A stretch of 64,000 nucleotides of DNA, from contig NZ_SLVJ01000016.1 in the NCBI RefSeq assembly GCF_004345325.1, positions 25,360 to 89,359 on the forward strand. Reading direction: 5' to 3'. Source of the DNA: Acinetobacter calcoaceticus (lineage in GTDB: Bacteria > Pseudomonadota > Gammaproteobacteria > Pseudomonadales > Moraxellaceae). Made by a program: the position numbers and the translations under genes. Under the pieces are notes generated by a model. That model did no database searches. It worked only from the letters and a program-made list of their open reading frames with translations, and had not been told where the DNA came from. Shown here piece after piece: positions 7,050-15,484 of this stretch (the first letter of the stretch is position 1; every line of letters starts with the position of its first letter).

Positions 7050-8084
7050 ATGAAAATATTATTACCGACATCAACGGCTGGCAGTTTACCGAAACCTTCT
7101 TGGTTGGCACAACCTGAGACCCTGTGGTCACCTTGGAAATTACAAGATGATGCGTTAATTGAGGGCAAACAGGATGCGCTACGTTTGTCATTGCAGGAAC
7201 AGCAACACGCAGGCATTGATATCGTCAGTGATGGCGAGCAAACCCGTCAGCATTTTGTTACCACGTTTATCGAGCACCTGAGCGGTGTTGATTTTGAAAA
7301 ACGTGAAACGGTACGAATTCGTGATCGTTACGATGCCAGTGTGCCGACCGTGGTTGGTGCTGTGGCTCGACAAAAGCCAGTTTTTGTTGAAGATGCCAAG
7401 TTTCTACGTCAGCAAACCAAGCAACCGATTAAATGGGCGCTGCCTGGCCCGATGACCATGATTGATACGCTATATGACAACCACTATAAAAGTCGTGAAA
7501 AACTGGCTTGGGAATTTGCCAAAATTCTTAATCAAGAAGCCAGAGAATTAGAAGCAGCTGGTGTTGATATTATCCAATTTGATGAGCCTGCATTTAATGT
7601 GTTTTTTGATGAGGTGAATGATTGGGGTGTTGCGACCTTAGAGCGCGCACTTGAAGGGCTAAAATGTGAAACTGCCGTACATATTTGCTATGGCTACGGC
7701 ATCAAAGCCAATACGGATTGGAAAAAGACCCTAGGCTCAGAGTGGCGCCAATATGAGGAAGCATTTCCTAAGTTGCAACAATCGAGTATCGATATCATCT
7801 CGCTCGAATGTCACAACTCTCATGTCCCTATGGACCTGATTGAACTCATTCGCGGTAAAAAGGTGATGGTCGGAGCCATTGATGTGGCAAGTAACAGCAT
7901 CGAAACCCCAGAGGAAGTCGCTGACACCTTACGTAAAGCACTACAGTTTGTCGATGCCGACAAGCTTTATCCTTCGACCAACTGTGGCATGGCGCCGTTA
8001 TCTCGCCAAGTGGCAAGAGGCAAGCTCCAAGCGTTAAGTGCAGGTGCGGAAATCATTCGTCGAGAACTCTCAACCTCGTACTAA
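7050..8084 (+). CDS. mesD: MesD, core methionine synthase (MetE C-terminal-like)
   Basis: 344 residues, about half the size of MetE and corresponding to its catalytic C-terminal barrel. Candidate zinc ligands are H211 and C213 (AVHICYGYG), E253 (SLECHNS) and C312 (STNCGMAPL). The substrate-side GPMTMIDTLY and FDEPAFN blocks are present. It should transfer a methyl group to homocysteine without the folate-binding N-terminal domain of MetE. It sits directly downstream of mesX, its required partner, and upstream of a flavin reductase. The start ATG has only a weak purine stretch upstream (AGATAAG), consistent with translation in an operon. Confidence 0.9.
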   Translation: MKILLPTSTAGSLPKPSWLAQPETLWSPWKLQDDALIEGKQDALRLSLQEQQHAGIDIVSDGEQTRQHFVTTFIEHLSGVDFEKRETVRIRDRYDASVPTVVGAVARQKPVFVEDAKFLRQQTKQPIKWALPGPMTMIDTLYDNHYKSREKLAWEFAKILNQEARELEAAGVDIIQFDEPAFNVFFDEVNDWGVATLERALEGLKCETAVHICYGYGIKANTDWKKTLGSEWRQYEEAFPKLQQSSIDIISLECHNSHVPMDLIELIRGKKVMVGAIDVASNSIETPEEVADTLRKALQFVDADKLYPSTNCGMAPLSRQVARGKLQALSAGAEIIRRELSTSY

Positions 8085-8306
8085 GCGAGCTGTTGTATTA
8101 AGCTAAGCGACCGGTGAGGTGTAAAGGGTGAGCTGTTTGATTGGATTTATTTGATTTAATCGTTATCATCAATCCGCAAACCCGCACCTCAATCAAGAGT
8201 AAGTATTGGTTCTACTCAGAACGCATTTAGATAATGCGCCTAAGTAACGCAATCGTGTGGGATCGCCCAATCCGAAAAAGGTATGGGTTCATTTAGGAAC
8301 AAAGTG

Positions 8307-8798
8307 ATGGTTGAAGTAACAGACTTTAGAAATGCAATGTCTTTGTTAACAGGTGCGGTCAATGTCATTACCACGGCAGGGGCGTCTGGTCGTTATGGAT
8401 TCACTGCGTCTTCTGTGTGTAGTGTTACGGATACACCGCCGTCATTACTGGTCTGTATGAATAAAGCATCGAGCTCACATGCCCATTTTCTCGAGAATAA
8501 AATTTTAACCGTGAATGTGCTAGGTGCGCATCATCAGCATATTTCCAGAGTTTTTTCCTCCAAGATGAGTCCAGAAGAACGCTTTGCAAATGGAACTTGG
8601 ACAGAACTCGAAACGGGCGCACCAGTTTTAGAGGATGCTTTGGTGAGTTTTGATTGTCAGATTGAGCAAATTCAAACTGTCGGAACCCATGCGATTTTTA
8701 TATGTCGTATTGTGGCGATTCAACAAAGCCAGCACGATCAAGGCTTGGTTTATTTTAATCGCGCTTATCATCATGTGGGGCAGACGGAAATCGCTTAA
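8307..8798 (+). CDS. Flavin reductase domain protein (RutF/HpaC-like)
   Basis: 163 residues from ATG 8307, chosen because AGGAAC lies seven bases upstream; an in-frame ATG at 8283 would add eight residues. The FMN-binding split-barrel family is recognised by FRNAMSLLTGAVNVITT, GRYGFTASSVCSVTDTPPSLLVCMN, and the C-terminal GLVYFNRAYHHV. Such proteins reduce FMN or FAD with NAD(P)H for a partner monooxygenase. It lies 222 bases after mesD on the same strand, and flavin reductases are a recurring neighbour of mesXD, so it probably feeds reduced flavin to that system. A hairpin (8799-8822) without a good T-run follows. Confidence 0.85.
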   Translation: MVEVTDFRNAMSLLTGAVNVITTAGASGRYGFTASSVCSVTDTPPSLLVCMNKASSSHAHFLENKILTVNVLGAHHQHISRVFSSKMSPEERFANGTWTELETGAPVLEDALVSFDCQIEQIQTVGTHAIFICRIVAIQQSQHDQGLVYFNRAYHHVGQTEIA

Positions 8799-8847
8799 AG
8801 CCCAAGGCAGATTGCTTGGGCTATTAACAGCACATTAATCTTTAAAT

Positions 8848-9291
8848 TTAGATTTTTTTAGCAGTTAATTTTTTCTTGAGTTTCTTTAATATCTCAGCTG
8901 GTTTTTCACCATTCTCTTGGGCGATTAATTTAACCTGTTCGCCCTCTAAGGATAAAACATCAACTTCGAGATAATGACCCGAGCCAGCCGTTAATTTTGA
9001 GACGATGAGTTCTTTATTACCATCACCGTTTAAATCTTGGAATTCAATTCTAGGCTGGCCATTATCCATAAAAACAGAGCCATCACGGGCGAACACTGCA
9101 CCAGCAACAAGATCCATGAGTTCAGCATCTTTGTAAATTGCGATCGAATAGCTACCAATAGAGGCACTTTCAAGATCACCTTGTGAAATAACAGCGGTGC
9201 GATTATCAGGTAAAGTGAATTTTTGACCTTCAGCTGCATGCACTTGAATTGCTGAAGCACAAAGGATCAAACTTGCGAATATTTTTTTCAT
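8848..9291 (-). CDS. pliI: PliI-like periplasmic inhibitor of I-type lysozyme
   Basis: 147 residues with a clear signal peptide (MKKIFASLILCASAIQVHA, cut before AEG). The mature part matches the PliI family by SIGSYSIAIY, the FARDGSVF turn, FQDLNGDGNKELIV, and the inhibitor loop TAGSGHYLEVDVLSLEG. PliI proteins sit in the periplasm and plug the active site of invertebrate-type lysozymes, protecting the cell wall. The gene stands alone, convergent with the flavin reductase gene. The C-terminus is lysine-rich. The family call rests on motif memory only. Confidence 0.7.
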   Translation of the reverse strand: MKKIFASLILCASAIQVHAAEGQKFTLPDNRTAVISQGDLESASIGSYSIAIYKDAELMDLVAGAVFARDGSVFMDNGQPRIEFQDLNGDGNKELIVSKLTAGSGHYLEVDVLSLEGEQVKLIAQENGEKPAEILKKLKKKLTAKKI

Positions 9292-9930
9292 AATGAACCT
9301 GATTTAAAGTTAAAAACATGACAAATGCATTGTATATAACATTTTTTAAAGACTCTATTTTTAGATTACACCACAATTTTATTAATAGTAATCATGCCTG
9401 TAGATGAAGGCTGTTTAGCAATGAAAAATGCTTAAATTATATTGACAGTTAAGACGGTATCTTTTTTAAAAGGAAGGTTGGGATTAATGCCAGTCAGTTA
9501 AGCAAAAATACAGGCTTTTATAAATAAATAGATGTGCCCAAATCATATTTCAGTTATTCGTCCGCTATTTTTCAATCCTCCCCAACCAGAATGCTAATCA
9601 ATCAAGCAAGAAACCATAATAAAATCAAATTTAAATAATTGATTTTATCCATTTTTTTTAAATCCTCCCCAACCCTCCTTTTTCTAAGGAGGGAGCGTTG
9701 CGTATCCGATTAGGTATTGATTTCAAAGGTTTTCCCATCTTTGGCAAAGATGAGCAGCACTGCTGCGTAAGAGGGGAGATTCGCTGTATAAAAACTTAGA
9801 CCATCACATGATTTTTACGAAGATTATGAGCATTAAAAAAGCTTAACTGACTGGTATTAAGCTTAGGATGGATTACTCGGTGAAGTTGTATATACTTTAT
9901 ACGACTTCAAGCTCAGACACCTGGTTGATA
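9292..9930. other. Long intergenic region
   Basis: About 640 bases with no convincing gene. The phrase TCCTCCCCAACC occurs twice (about 9575 and 9663), the second followed by a small hairpin (CCCTCCTTTTTCTAAGGAGGG, near 9674-9694 with AGGAGGG as its right arm). The stretch 9700-9860 may hold the promoter of the secreted protein that follows. Confidence 0.4.
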
Positions 9931-10281
9931 ATGAAAAATACCCACTACAACTTTGGCCTTATCATCATATTCATTATGTTAAGCAGCTCAAGTTTTGCTG
10001 CAAATCGTGCGACATCTGCTGATGAGCGCATGCAATCTGTCAACCTGCAATCCAGCCAAATTGATGACCATCCTCAGAGCATGAATCGTCCCCCAATGCC
10101 GTTGTCTAAACAAGGGGCTAAGGTCTATGCCGCGGGGACATTTCCCAATGCAGATAGCGCAGAAAAACAGGCCGATTGTGCCGCACAGGGCCTACGAAAT
10201 TTGACCCCCTATGTGGTGGTGATCGTGGCTGCAGAAGGCGATGATGCAACCATTTGTGGGGGGAGTAATGAGCTTAAGTGA
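9931..10281 (+). CDS. Secreted protein of unknown function
   Basis: 116 residues from ATG 9931, chosen because it places a standard signal peptide at the N-terminus (MKNTHYNFGLIIIFIMLSSS, cleavage after SFA). An upstream in-frame ATG at 9868 would bury it. The mature protein is about 90 residues, with two cysteines (QADCAAQG and ATICGG) that may form a disulfide, in a compact C-terminal stretch (TPYVVVIVAAEGDD). It would be exported to the periplasm. I do not recognise the family. A hairpin-poor gap of 76 bases separates it from the antitoxin pseudogene. Confidence 0.6.
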   Translation: MKNTHYNFGLIIIFIMLSSSSFAANRATSADERMQSVNLQSSQIDDHPQSMNRPPMPLSKQGAKVYAAGTFPNADSAEKQADCAAQGLRNLTPYVVVIVAAEGDDATICGGSNELK

Positions 10282-10357
10282 AAACTTAGCGTGTAGCAGT
10301 GCCACAAGCATTATGCTTAACCCATTGAATGGGCTGAATCTAACTTGAGGAAACAGT

Positions 10358-10696
10358 ATGAGCAAAACCGTTACATACAAAGTGGATTTGAATAATCCTG
10401 CTGTTTTATCTGATACACAAAAAAAAAGACTAGAAGCTTTGGCCAAGCGCACAGACAGTGAAATAGACTGTTCAGACATTCCTGAACTCAATGCAAATTT
10501 TTGGAAAAATGCGGTTCAAAATCCATATTTTAAGCCGACGAAATAGCTCACAACTGTACGCATTGATGCAGATGTTTTGCAATGGTTAAAGGGTCAAGGG
10601 AAGGGCTATCAAACACGCATCAATAAGATTCTACGTGATGCAATGCTCAAGGAAATGGAAAACCATCCTGAGTTTGAACCTCTCCAAGATACTTAG
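10358..10696 (+). pseudogene. BrnA-type antitoxin interrupted by an in-frame TAG
   Basis: The frame opens at ATG 10358 after AGGAAACAGT and runs 62 codons to a TAG at 10544-10546, ending NPYFKPTK. Without any frame change it then continues for another 49 codons: TTVRIDADVLQWLKGQGKG followed by YQTRINKILRDAM, and stops at 10694-10696. That second half is the ribbon-helix-helix domain of BrnA/DUF4415 antitoxins, and intact relatives read straight through this point. So one nonsense mutation has removed the DNA-binding domain from the product. There is no BrnT toxin upstream; the antitoxin was already solitary. Confidence 0.8.
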
Positions 10697-10755
10697 GTAT
10701 ATGATCAAACCAAGCACATGGTTTTACAATGGCAAGCAACACGATGTTTAGAGTT

Positions 10756-11187
10756 TTAGAGGCAGTTCATAGCCTTAATCGCCAACATGCCTGCCATGAC
10801 CAATAAACACAGAATGGCCACTGCATAAGAAATGCTACGCCAAGGTTGCATGCTGTTGAGATACGTCACGGTATGGGTGATCCGAGCCACGGTGAAGATA
10901 ATGAACAATGACATGGTCCATGCCGCATCGGTATTCAACACCACACATAGTGCGCCCAAGACAAAAAATACTGGAATATTTTCGAGATCATTCATCCAAG
11001 CTTGCGCTGCTCTTAACACTTGTGGCACTTCGTCAGAATGCGGAGTCGCACCGACGAATTGAGCATCTTCAGCATTCTTAAAGGCTTTTTTGCCAATGCG
11101 ATGAAAGCCCTGATAGCATGAAATCGCGAGCATTTTTAAAAATAAAATCACCACACACAGAGTGTAAATTGCTAAAAGGTTCTTCAT
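10756..11187 (-). CDS. MAPEG family membrane protein
   Basis: 143 residues with four hydrophobic helices. The MAPEG pattern is visible: NDLENIPVFFVLGAL in helix 2 and VARITHTVTYLNSMQPWRS, where R and H/Y positions belong to the glutathione-binding part of microsomal prostaglandin E synthase-1-like proteins. In bacteria the substrate is generally unknown; glutathione-linked detoxification at the inner membrane is the best inference. It is the second gene of a leftward pair, nine bases after the DoxX-like gene. Confidence 0.82.
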   Translation of the reverse strand: MKNLLAIYTLCVVILFLKMLAISCYQGFHRIGKKAFKNAEDAQFVGATPHSDEVPQVLRAAQAWMNDLENIPVFFVLGALCVVLNTDAAWTMSLFIIFTVARITHTVTYLNSMQPWRSISYAVAILCLLVMAGMLAIKAMNCL

Positions 11188-11196
11188 TCACTTTCC

Positions 11197-11595
11197 TTAA
11201 TGTTGCTGTGTGGGCGTTGCGCGTTGCTGCTGATACAGCATCAAGGCAATCGCGGATAAACTGATCATGGCCAGATTCATCACCACAGGGTTAAAGGCAC
11301 GGATCAAGGTATCGGGGATGAGTACGCCAATGAGCAGCAACAGAAAAAATAGACCCAGCATACTGAGATAATGCAGATATTTGCTAGGGGCAAAGATAAA
11401 CAGCAAGCCAAACAGGATCTCAGCAAATCCACTGGCTTGGCCTGCCCAAGTCGCATGTTCTAGCGATAAACCAATCCATTGCCAAACCGCAATCTCATCG
11501 GGACTGGTAAACAGTAATTTGGGAATTAAACCTTGGTAGATCCATAGCCCTGCCAGCGAGATATGGATGAATTTTAATATTTGTTGATTGGTCAA
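11197..11595 (-). CDS. DoxX-like family membrane protein
   Basis: 132 residues if translation starts at TTG 11595, which has AGGGG seven bases upstream and begins exactly at the conserved family start (LTNQQILKFIHISLAGLWIYQGL). The open frame extends upstream to 11808, but that extension is low-complexity and not hydrophobic, so I consider it non-coding. Four helices and the motif LAGLWIYQGLIPKLL fit the DoxX-like group (PF13781). Function unknown, inner membrane. It precedes the MAPEG gene by nine bases, so the two are probably one operon. Confidence 0.72.
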   Translation of the reverse strand: MTNQQILKFIHISLAGLWIYQGLIPKLLFTSPDEIAVWQWIGLSLEHATWAGQASGFAEILFGLLFIFAPSKYLHYLSMLGLFFLLLLIGVLIPDTLIRAFNPVVMNLAMISLSAIALMLYQQQRATPTQQH

Positions 11596-11949
11596 TTGAG
11601 TGCCCCTAAAGCGAGATGCGGAGGTTGATGATCTAAAAATCTCAAAATGATCAAAACCTTGAGTAGAGCGTGCAGGCATTAACATAGCTGATTTTGATTG
11701 ACTGATCCATGTATGAGCGCAATGTTGGCTGCAAATTTTATTTATGAGCATCGGCTGCATCAAGGTTGTGTATAAATATAAGTTATACAAAATGAAATAA
11801 TTATTCATAAAAGTTTTGCATCAGAATCGCTCATTAAGCGTACTTTCAGCTTTGCGGATCACCTTTGCTTCTATAGAATGGTTCAGGTTAAAAAATAGAT
11901 GACGCGATCATTAGCTAAGGCTGTTGCCTACGCCACGGAGTGACTATTC

Positions 11950-13635
11950 ATGAGTAAAGAAAATATACGCGAACATTCAGCGCCAGTTTTTGATGGGGTG
12001 GAAAATGCACCTGCACGTTCAATGCTGCGCGCAGTGGGTTTTACCGATGACGACTTTAATAAACCGCAAATCGGCATTGCATCGACATGGGCCAACGTAA
12101 CCCCATGTAATATGCATATCGATGGTCTGGCACGTGAAGTCGAATCAGGCGTCAATGGCGCTGGTGGTAAGGGCGTCATTTTCAATACCATTACCATTTC
12201 AGATGGTATTTCAAATGGTACTGAGGGCATGAAGTATTCATTGGTTTCGCGCGAAATTATCGCCGATTCAATTGAAGCTGTGGTCGGTTGCCAAGGCTAT
12301 GATGGCGTGATTGCCATCGGTGGTTGTGATAAAAATATGCCGGGCTGTGTCATGGGTTTGGCACGTCTAAACCGTCCAGGCTTGTTCATCTACGGTGGTT
12401 CGATTAAACCGGGTGAAGGCAATACCGATATTATCTCGGTGTTTGAAGCTGTAGGTAAACACGCCAAAGGCGAATATAACGAAATTCAAGTCAAACATAT
12501 CGAAGAAGTGGCCATCCCAGGTCCAGGTTCTTGTGGTGGTATGTACACGGCAAACTCAATGGCCTCAGCGATTGAAGCTTTGGGCATGAGCTTACCGGGT
12601 TCTTCTGCTCAAGAAGCGGTTTCTCAAGACAAATTGCTCGACTGCGAACAAGCAGGCGAAGCGGTGATGAACTTGTTGCGTTTGGATATTAAACCACGTG
12701 ACATTATGACCAAATCTGCCTTTGAAAACTCAATCAAAGTCCTCATCGCATTGGGTGGTTCAACCAATGGTGTGTTGCATCTGATCGCAATGGCACATAC
12801 CGCTGGTGTTGAGATTACTTTAGATGACTTCGTGCGCATTGGTAAAGAAATCCCTGTGTTGGCTGACGTGCGTCCATCAGGCAAATACTCAATGTCTGAG
12901 TTGATCGCGATTGGCGGTATCCAGCCTTTGATGAAGCGTATGCTTGATCGTGGTATGTTGGATGGTTCGTGCTTGACCGTGACGGGTAAAACTTTGGCTG
13001 AAAACTTGGCTGATGTACAAGATTATCCTGAAGGCCAACAGATCATCATGCCATTTGATGCACCTGTGAAAAAAGATTCACACTTGGTGGTACTCAAAGG
13101 TAACTTGTCACCAACGGGTGCTGTGGCCAAAATCACGGGTAAAGAAGGGCTGTATTTTGAAGGCCCTGCACGTGTCTTTGAAGGTGAAATTGGCGCAATG
13201 CGCGGTATCTTAGATGGCGAAGTGCAAGAAGGCGAAGTGGTGGTGATTCGTGGCGAAGGTCCTAAAGGTGGACCGGGTATGCCTGAAATGCTCAAGCCAA
13301 CCTCTGCCATTATTGGTAAGGGCTTGGGTCAATCTGTGGCATTGATCACCGATGGTCGTTTCTCGGGTGGTAGCCATGGTTTTGTGATTGGTCATGTAAC
13401 CCCTGAAGCCTATGAAGGTGGTCCAATTGGTTTGGTGAATAATGGCGATAAAATCTCCATTAATGCTGAAACATTTGAGATGACTTTACACATTTCAGAT
13501 GATGAAATGGCGGCACGTAAAGCGACTTGGGTGAAACCAAAACCGAACTACACCACAGGTGCTTTGGCCAAGTTTGCTAAATTGACTTCAGGAGCGGACA
13601 AAGGAGCCGTGACCGATCTTGATTTAGATGTATAA
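11950..13635 (+). CDS. ilvD: Dihydroxy-acid dehydratase
   Basis: 561 residues, full length for the short IlvD class. It dehydrates 2,3-dihydroxy-isovalerate and 2,3-dihydroxy-3-methylvalerate in valine and isoleucine synthesis. The three iron-sulfur cluster cysteines are C53 (VTPCNMH), C126 ([10 protein letters not shown]) and C195 ([10 protein letters not shown]); the [20 protein letters not shown] block near the C-terminus is intact. GGAGTGA precedes the ATG. A strong hairpin terminator follows at 13702, so it is probably transcribed alone. No leader peptide or attenuator was recognised upstream. Confidence 0.97.
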   Translation: MSKENIREHSAPVFDGVENAPARSMLRAVGFTDDDFNKPQIGIASTWANVTPCNMHIDGLAREVESGVNGAGGKGVIFNTITISDGISNGTEGMKYSLVSREIIADSIEAVVGCQGYDGVIAIGGCDKNMPGCVMGLARLNRPGLFIYGGSIKPGEGNTDIISVFEAVGKHAKGEYNEIQVKHIEEVAIPGPGSCGGMYTANSMASAIEALGMSLPGSSAQEAVSQDKLLDCEQAGEAVMNLLRLDIKPRDIMTKSAFENSIKVLIALGGSTNGVLHLIAMAHTAGVEITLDDFVRIGKEIPVLADVRPSGKYSMSELIAIGGIQPLMKRMLDRGMLDGSCLTVTGKTLAENLADVQDYPEGQQIIMPFDAPVKKDSHLVVLKGNLSPTGAVAKITGKEGLYFEGPARVFEGEIGAMRGILDGEVQEGEVVVIRGEGPKGGPGMPEMLKPTSAIIGKGLGQSVALITDGRFSGGSHGFVIGHVTPEAYEGGPIGLVNNGDKISINAETFEMTLHISDDEMAARKATWVKPKPNYTTGALAKFAKLTSGADKGAVTDLDLDV

Positions 13636-13701
13636 TTGAGCATTCCGCGGGGTGCTGGCGAGTCACAAAATCAATTGTCATTTGCCCCGATAAATTGCTA
13701 T

Positions 13702-13732
13702 AAACCCTTGTAGTACTACAAGGGTTTTTTTT
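13702..13732 (+). terminator. Terminator after ilvD
   Basis: AAACCCTTGTAG and CTACAAGGGTTT form a 12-bp near-perfect stem followed by a long T-run, 66 bases after the ilvD stop. Confidence 0.85.
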
Positions 13733-13745
13733 CGAGGCTAATCTC

Positions 13746-15104
13746 ATGTCATTGTTGCGCCGTTGGTTTGATCCCATCCGATCACGCTGGTTTTATCAAA
13801 AACCGAGTCGCCAAGCGGTGTTATCGACTGATGATGGTCTCAGCATCTATCTGCGTTTGGATGATGTCTATAGCTATCTGGCGGTACAACAACTGCCGCA
13901 ACTCGATGATCTATTGAGTGATGAAATCAAACCCTTAAAGGTGGTGATTTCTGATGTCAGTGCCGAGCCCCCCAACGGTATGAGTGAGCTGCAGTGGGGT
14001 AATTACTGCCTCAATGATGCCAAGATCTTGGCCATCCAACATCGCTTTGGTTTTGATGATGAAAAACCCGAACTACCGAGCGCCGAAGCCTTAAAACAAG
14101 CCGAAACCATTCTGCGACATACCCCACTGACGGGGCAAAATTTTCTGTACTTGCTCGAAGATGTGTTTCATATGTTGTGGCAGCAACAGTACGGCAAGTT
14201 GCGTACGCTGTATGTCATGGCCTGCAAGCATCATAAACCACAAAATTTCCCTGATCGGGTCTTTGATCACACCCCAGTATTGTCGAGTTATTTTGAATTT
14301 GGTGGGCGTCAATATCAGGCGGTGGATGATTTACTGCGATTAACCCGCCGACTAAGACAACAAAAATTATTAACTGATCCGCCGATTTTTTTGATCAATC
14401 ATATCGAATGGCGTGAACACATTCTCAATGATGCTGAGGAATTGGCCGATATACAGGCCATGCATCCTGAGTTGGATCTGTATATTGCTTTAGAAGATCC
14501 GATTAGTTGGTTATTGCTGGCTTATATTAAAGAGCAGTTGGCGGATTATTATAATATTCAGCTCAATGTTTATCCGCTGAGTTATCGCGGGCGCGACTTT
14601 TTTGATTGGAGTCTGGCCAGTCGATTATCGAAACGGACTGAAGTGGCATTTACTCCATTTTGTCGTCCCACAGCCGAAGCGACCTTAAATATGGCGCGGC
14701 TGTATTATAGTGTGCCTATCGAGCAACGTATGGATGCCATCCATCAACTCTTAGAAGCGGTATGGACCGATGCCAAGGACTTGTCCTTTAAAGCGCATTT
14801 TCAACAGATGCAGCAGCGTTTGGGCATTGAGCAATTGGCTGAAATCGATGTGGTTGACATCCTTAATCAAAACGATGCGCAGTGTAATGCCAAGCTGCAA
14901 CCTGATTTACCCGTACTGGAATTAAGGATTGGTGGAAAGCAGTTTGTATTTAATAGTTTATATCGCGTCTGGATGCTTGAAAGTATTTTCAGTAATGTGT
15001 TAGAACAAAAATACAAAATCGAAAATGATGCAGGACATCATCATGGTACAGAACAACAAGACCCCGAAAATTCAGATGAGTTCTATTCCAAGAGAGAAAT
15101 GTGA
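13746..15104 (+). CDS. Tandem DsbA/HCCA-isomerase-like thioredoxin-fold protein
   Basis: 452 residues. Two halves begin with similar strand-helix patterns: IYLRLDDVYSYLAVQQLPQL near residue 34 and DLYIALEDPISWLLLAYIKE near 240. These resemble the opening of DsbA-family 2-hydroxychromene-2-carboxylate isomerases ('fDfxSPYSyla'). No CXXC is present, so it is not a disulfide oxidoreductase; glutathione-dependent isomerase or transferase activity is possible. There is no signal peptide. Its 3' end overlaps the chorismate mutase gene by 62 bases, so the two are likely co-expressed. Function unproven. Confidence 0.65.
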   Translation: MSLLRRWFDPIRSRWFYQKPSRQAVLSTDDGLSIYLRLDDVYSYLAVQQLPQLDDLLSDEIKPLKVVISDVSAEPPNGMSELQWGNYCLNDAKILAIQHRFGFDDEKPELPSAEALKQAETILRHTPLTGQNFLYLLEDVFHMLWQQQYGKLRTLYVMACKHHKPQNFPDRVFDHTPVLSSYFEFGGRQYQAVDDLLRLTRRLRQQKLLTDPPIFLINHIEWREHILNDAEELADIQAMHPELDLYIALEDPISWLLLAYIKEQLADYYNIQLNVYPLSYRGRDFFDWSLASRLSKRTEVAFTPFCRPTAEATLNMARLYYSVPIEQRMDAIHQLLEAVWTDAKDLSFKAHFQQMQQRLGIEQLAEIDVVDILNQNDAQCNAKLQPDLPVLELRIGGKQFVFNSLYRVWMLESIFSNVLEQKYKIENDAGHHHGTEQQDPENSDEFYSKREM

Positions 15105-15372
15105 ATCTCTCGAACACGTCCGTGAACACATCGATTCGATTGACCAACAATTGGTAGATCTGATTGCGGCTCGACAGTTTTATGTTGATCAAGCGGCGCG
15201 ATTTAAACTCACCGTGCAAGCGGTACAATCCCCTGAACGGGTCGCAAAAGTATTGGCCAAAGTACGTGCCCAAGCTGTAACGCTTGGGGTCGATCCTGAT
15301 TTGATCGAAGGGATGTATAGCACCATGATTCAACATTTTATTCGCCGTGAACTCAAAGAAATTCGACCTTGA
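15043..15372 (+). CDS. Chorismate mutase family protein (AroQ/PchB-like)
   Basis: 109 residues from ATG 15043, chosen because AGGA lies eight bases upstream; ATGs at 15025 and 15076 are alternatives. The all-helical AroQ fold is shown by LEHVREHIDSIDQQLVDLIA, RQFYVDQAARFK, and PERVAKVLAKVRAQA. The VQSPERV..VRAQAVTLGVDPDLIEGMY pattern is closest to the isochorismate pyruvate-lyase/chorismate mutase PchB branch. It would act in the cytoplasm on chorismate or isochorismate. The start lies inside the preceding gene. A bidirectional terminator follows at 15432. Confidence 0.82.
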   Translation: MVQNNKTPKIQMSSIPREKCESLEHVREHIDSIDQQLVDLIAARQFYVDQAARFKLTVQAVQSPERVAKVLAKVRAQAVTLGVDPDLIEGMYSTMIQHFIRRELKEIRP

Positions 15373-15431
15373 GTCTGTGCGCATGGACCAGGCCAGACCT
15401 CGACCATGACGGTAATTGGCCCATAGGATAA

Positions 15432-15462
15432 AAATAGTCTGCTTGTGCAGGCTATTTTTTTT
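15432..15462. terminator. Bidirectional terminator between chorismate mutase and MFS genes
   Basis: AAATAGTCTGC and GCAGGCTATTT pair around TTGT, with A-run on the left and an eight-base T-run on the right, between two convergent genes. Confidence 0.75.
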
Positions 15463-15484
15463 GTGGCTCTGGCAGGGTCCAACC

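Noticed and set aside
9660..9700. Purine/pyrimidine-rich repeat CCTCCCCAACC with hairpin as a CRISPR-like or REP element
   Set aside because: Only two imperfect occurrences and no spacer pattern; too little to call an element.
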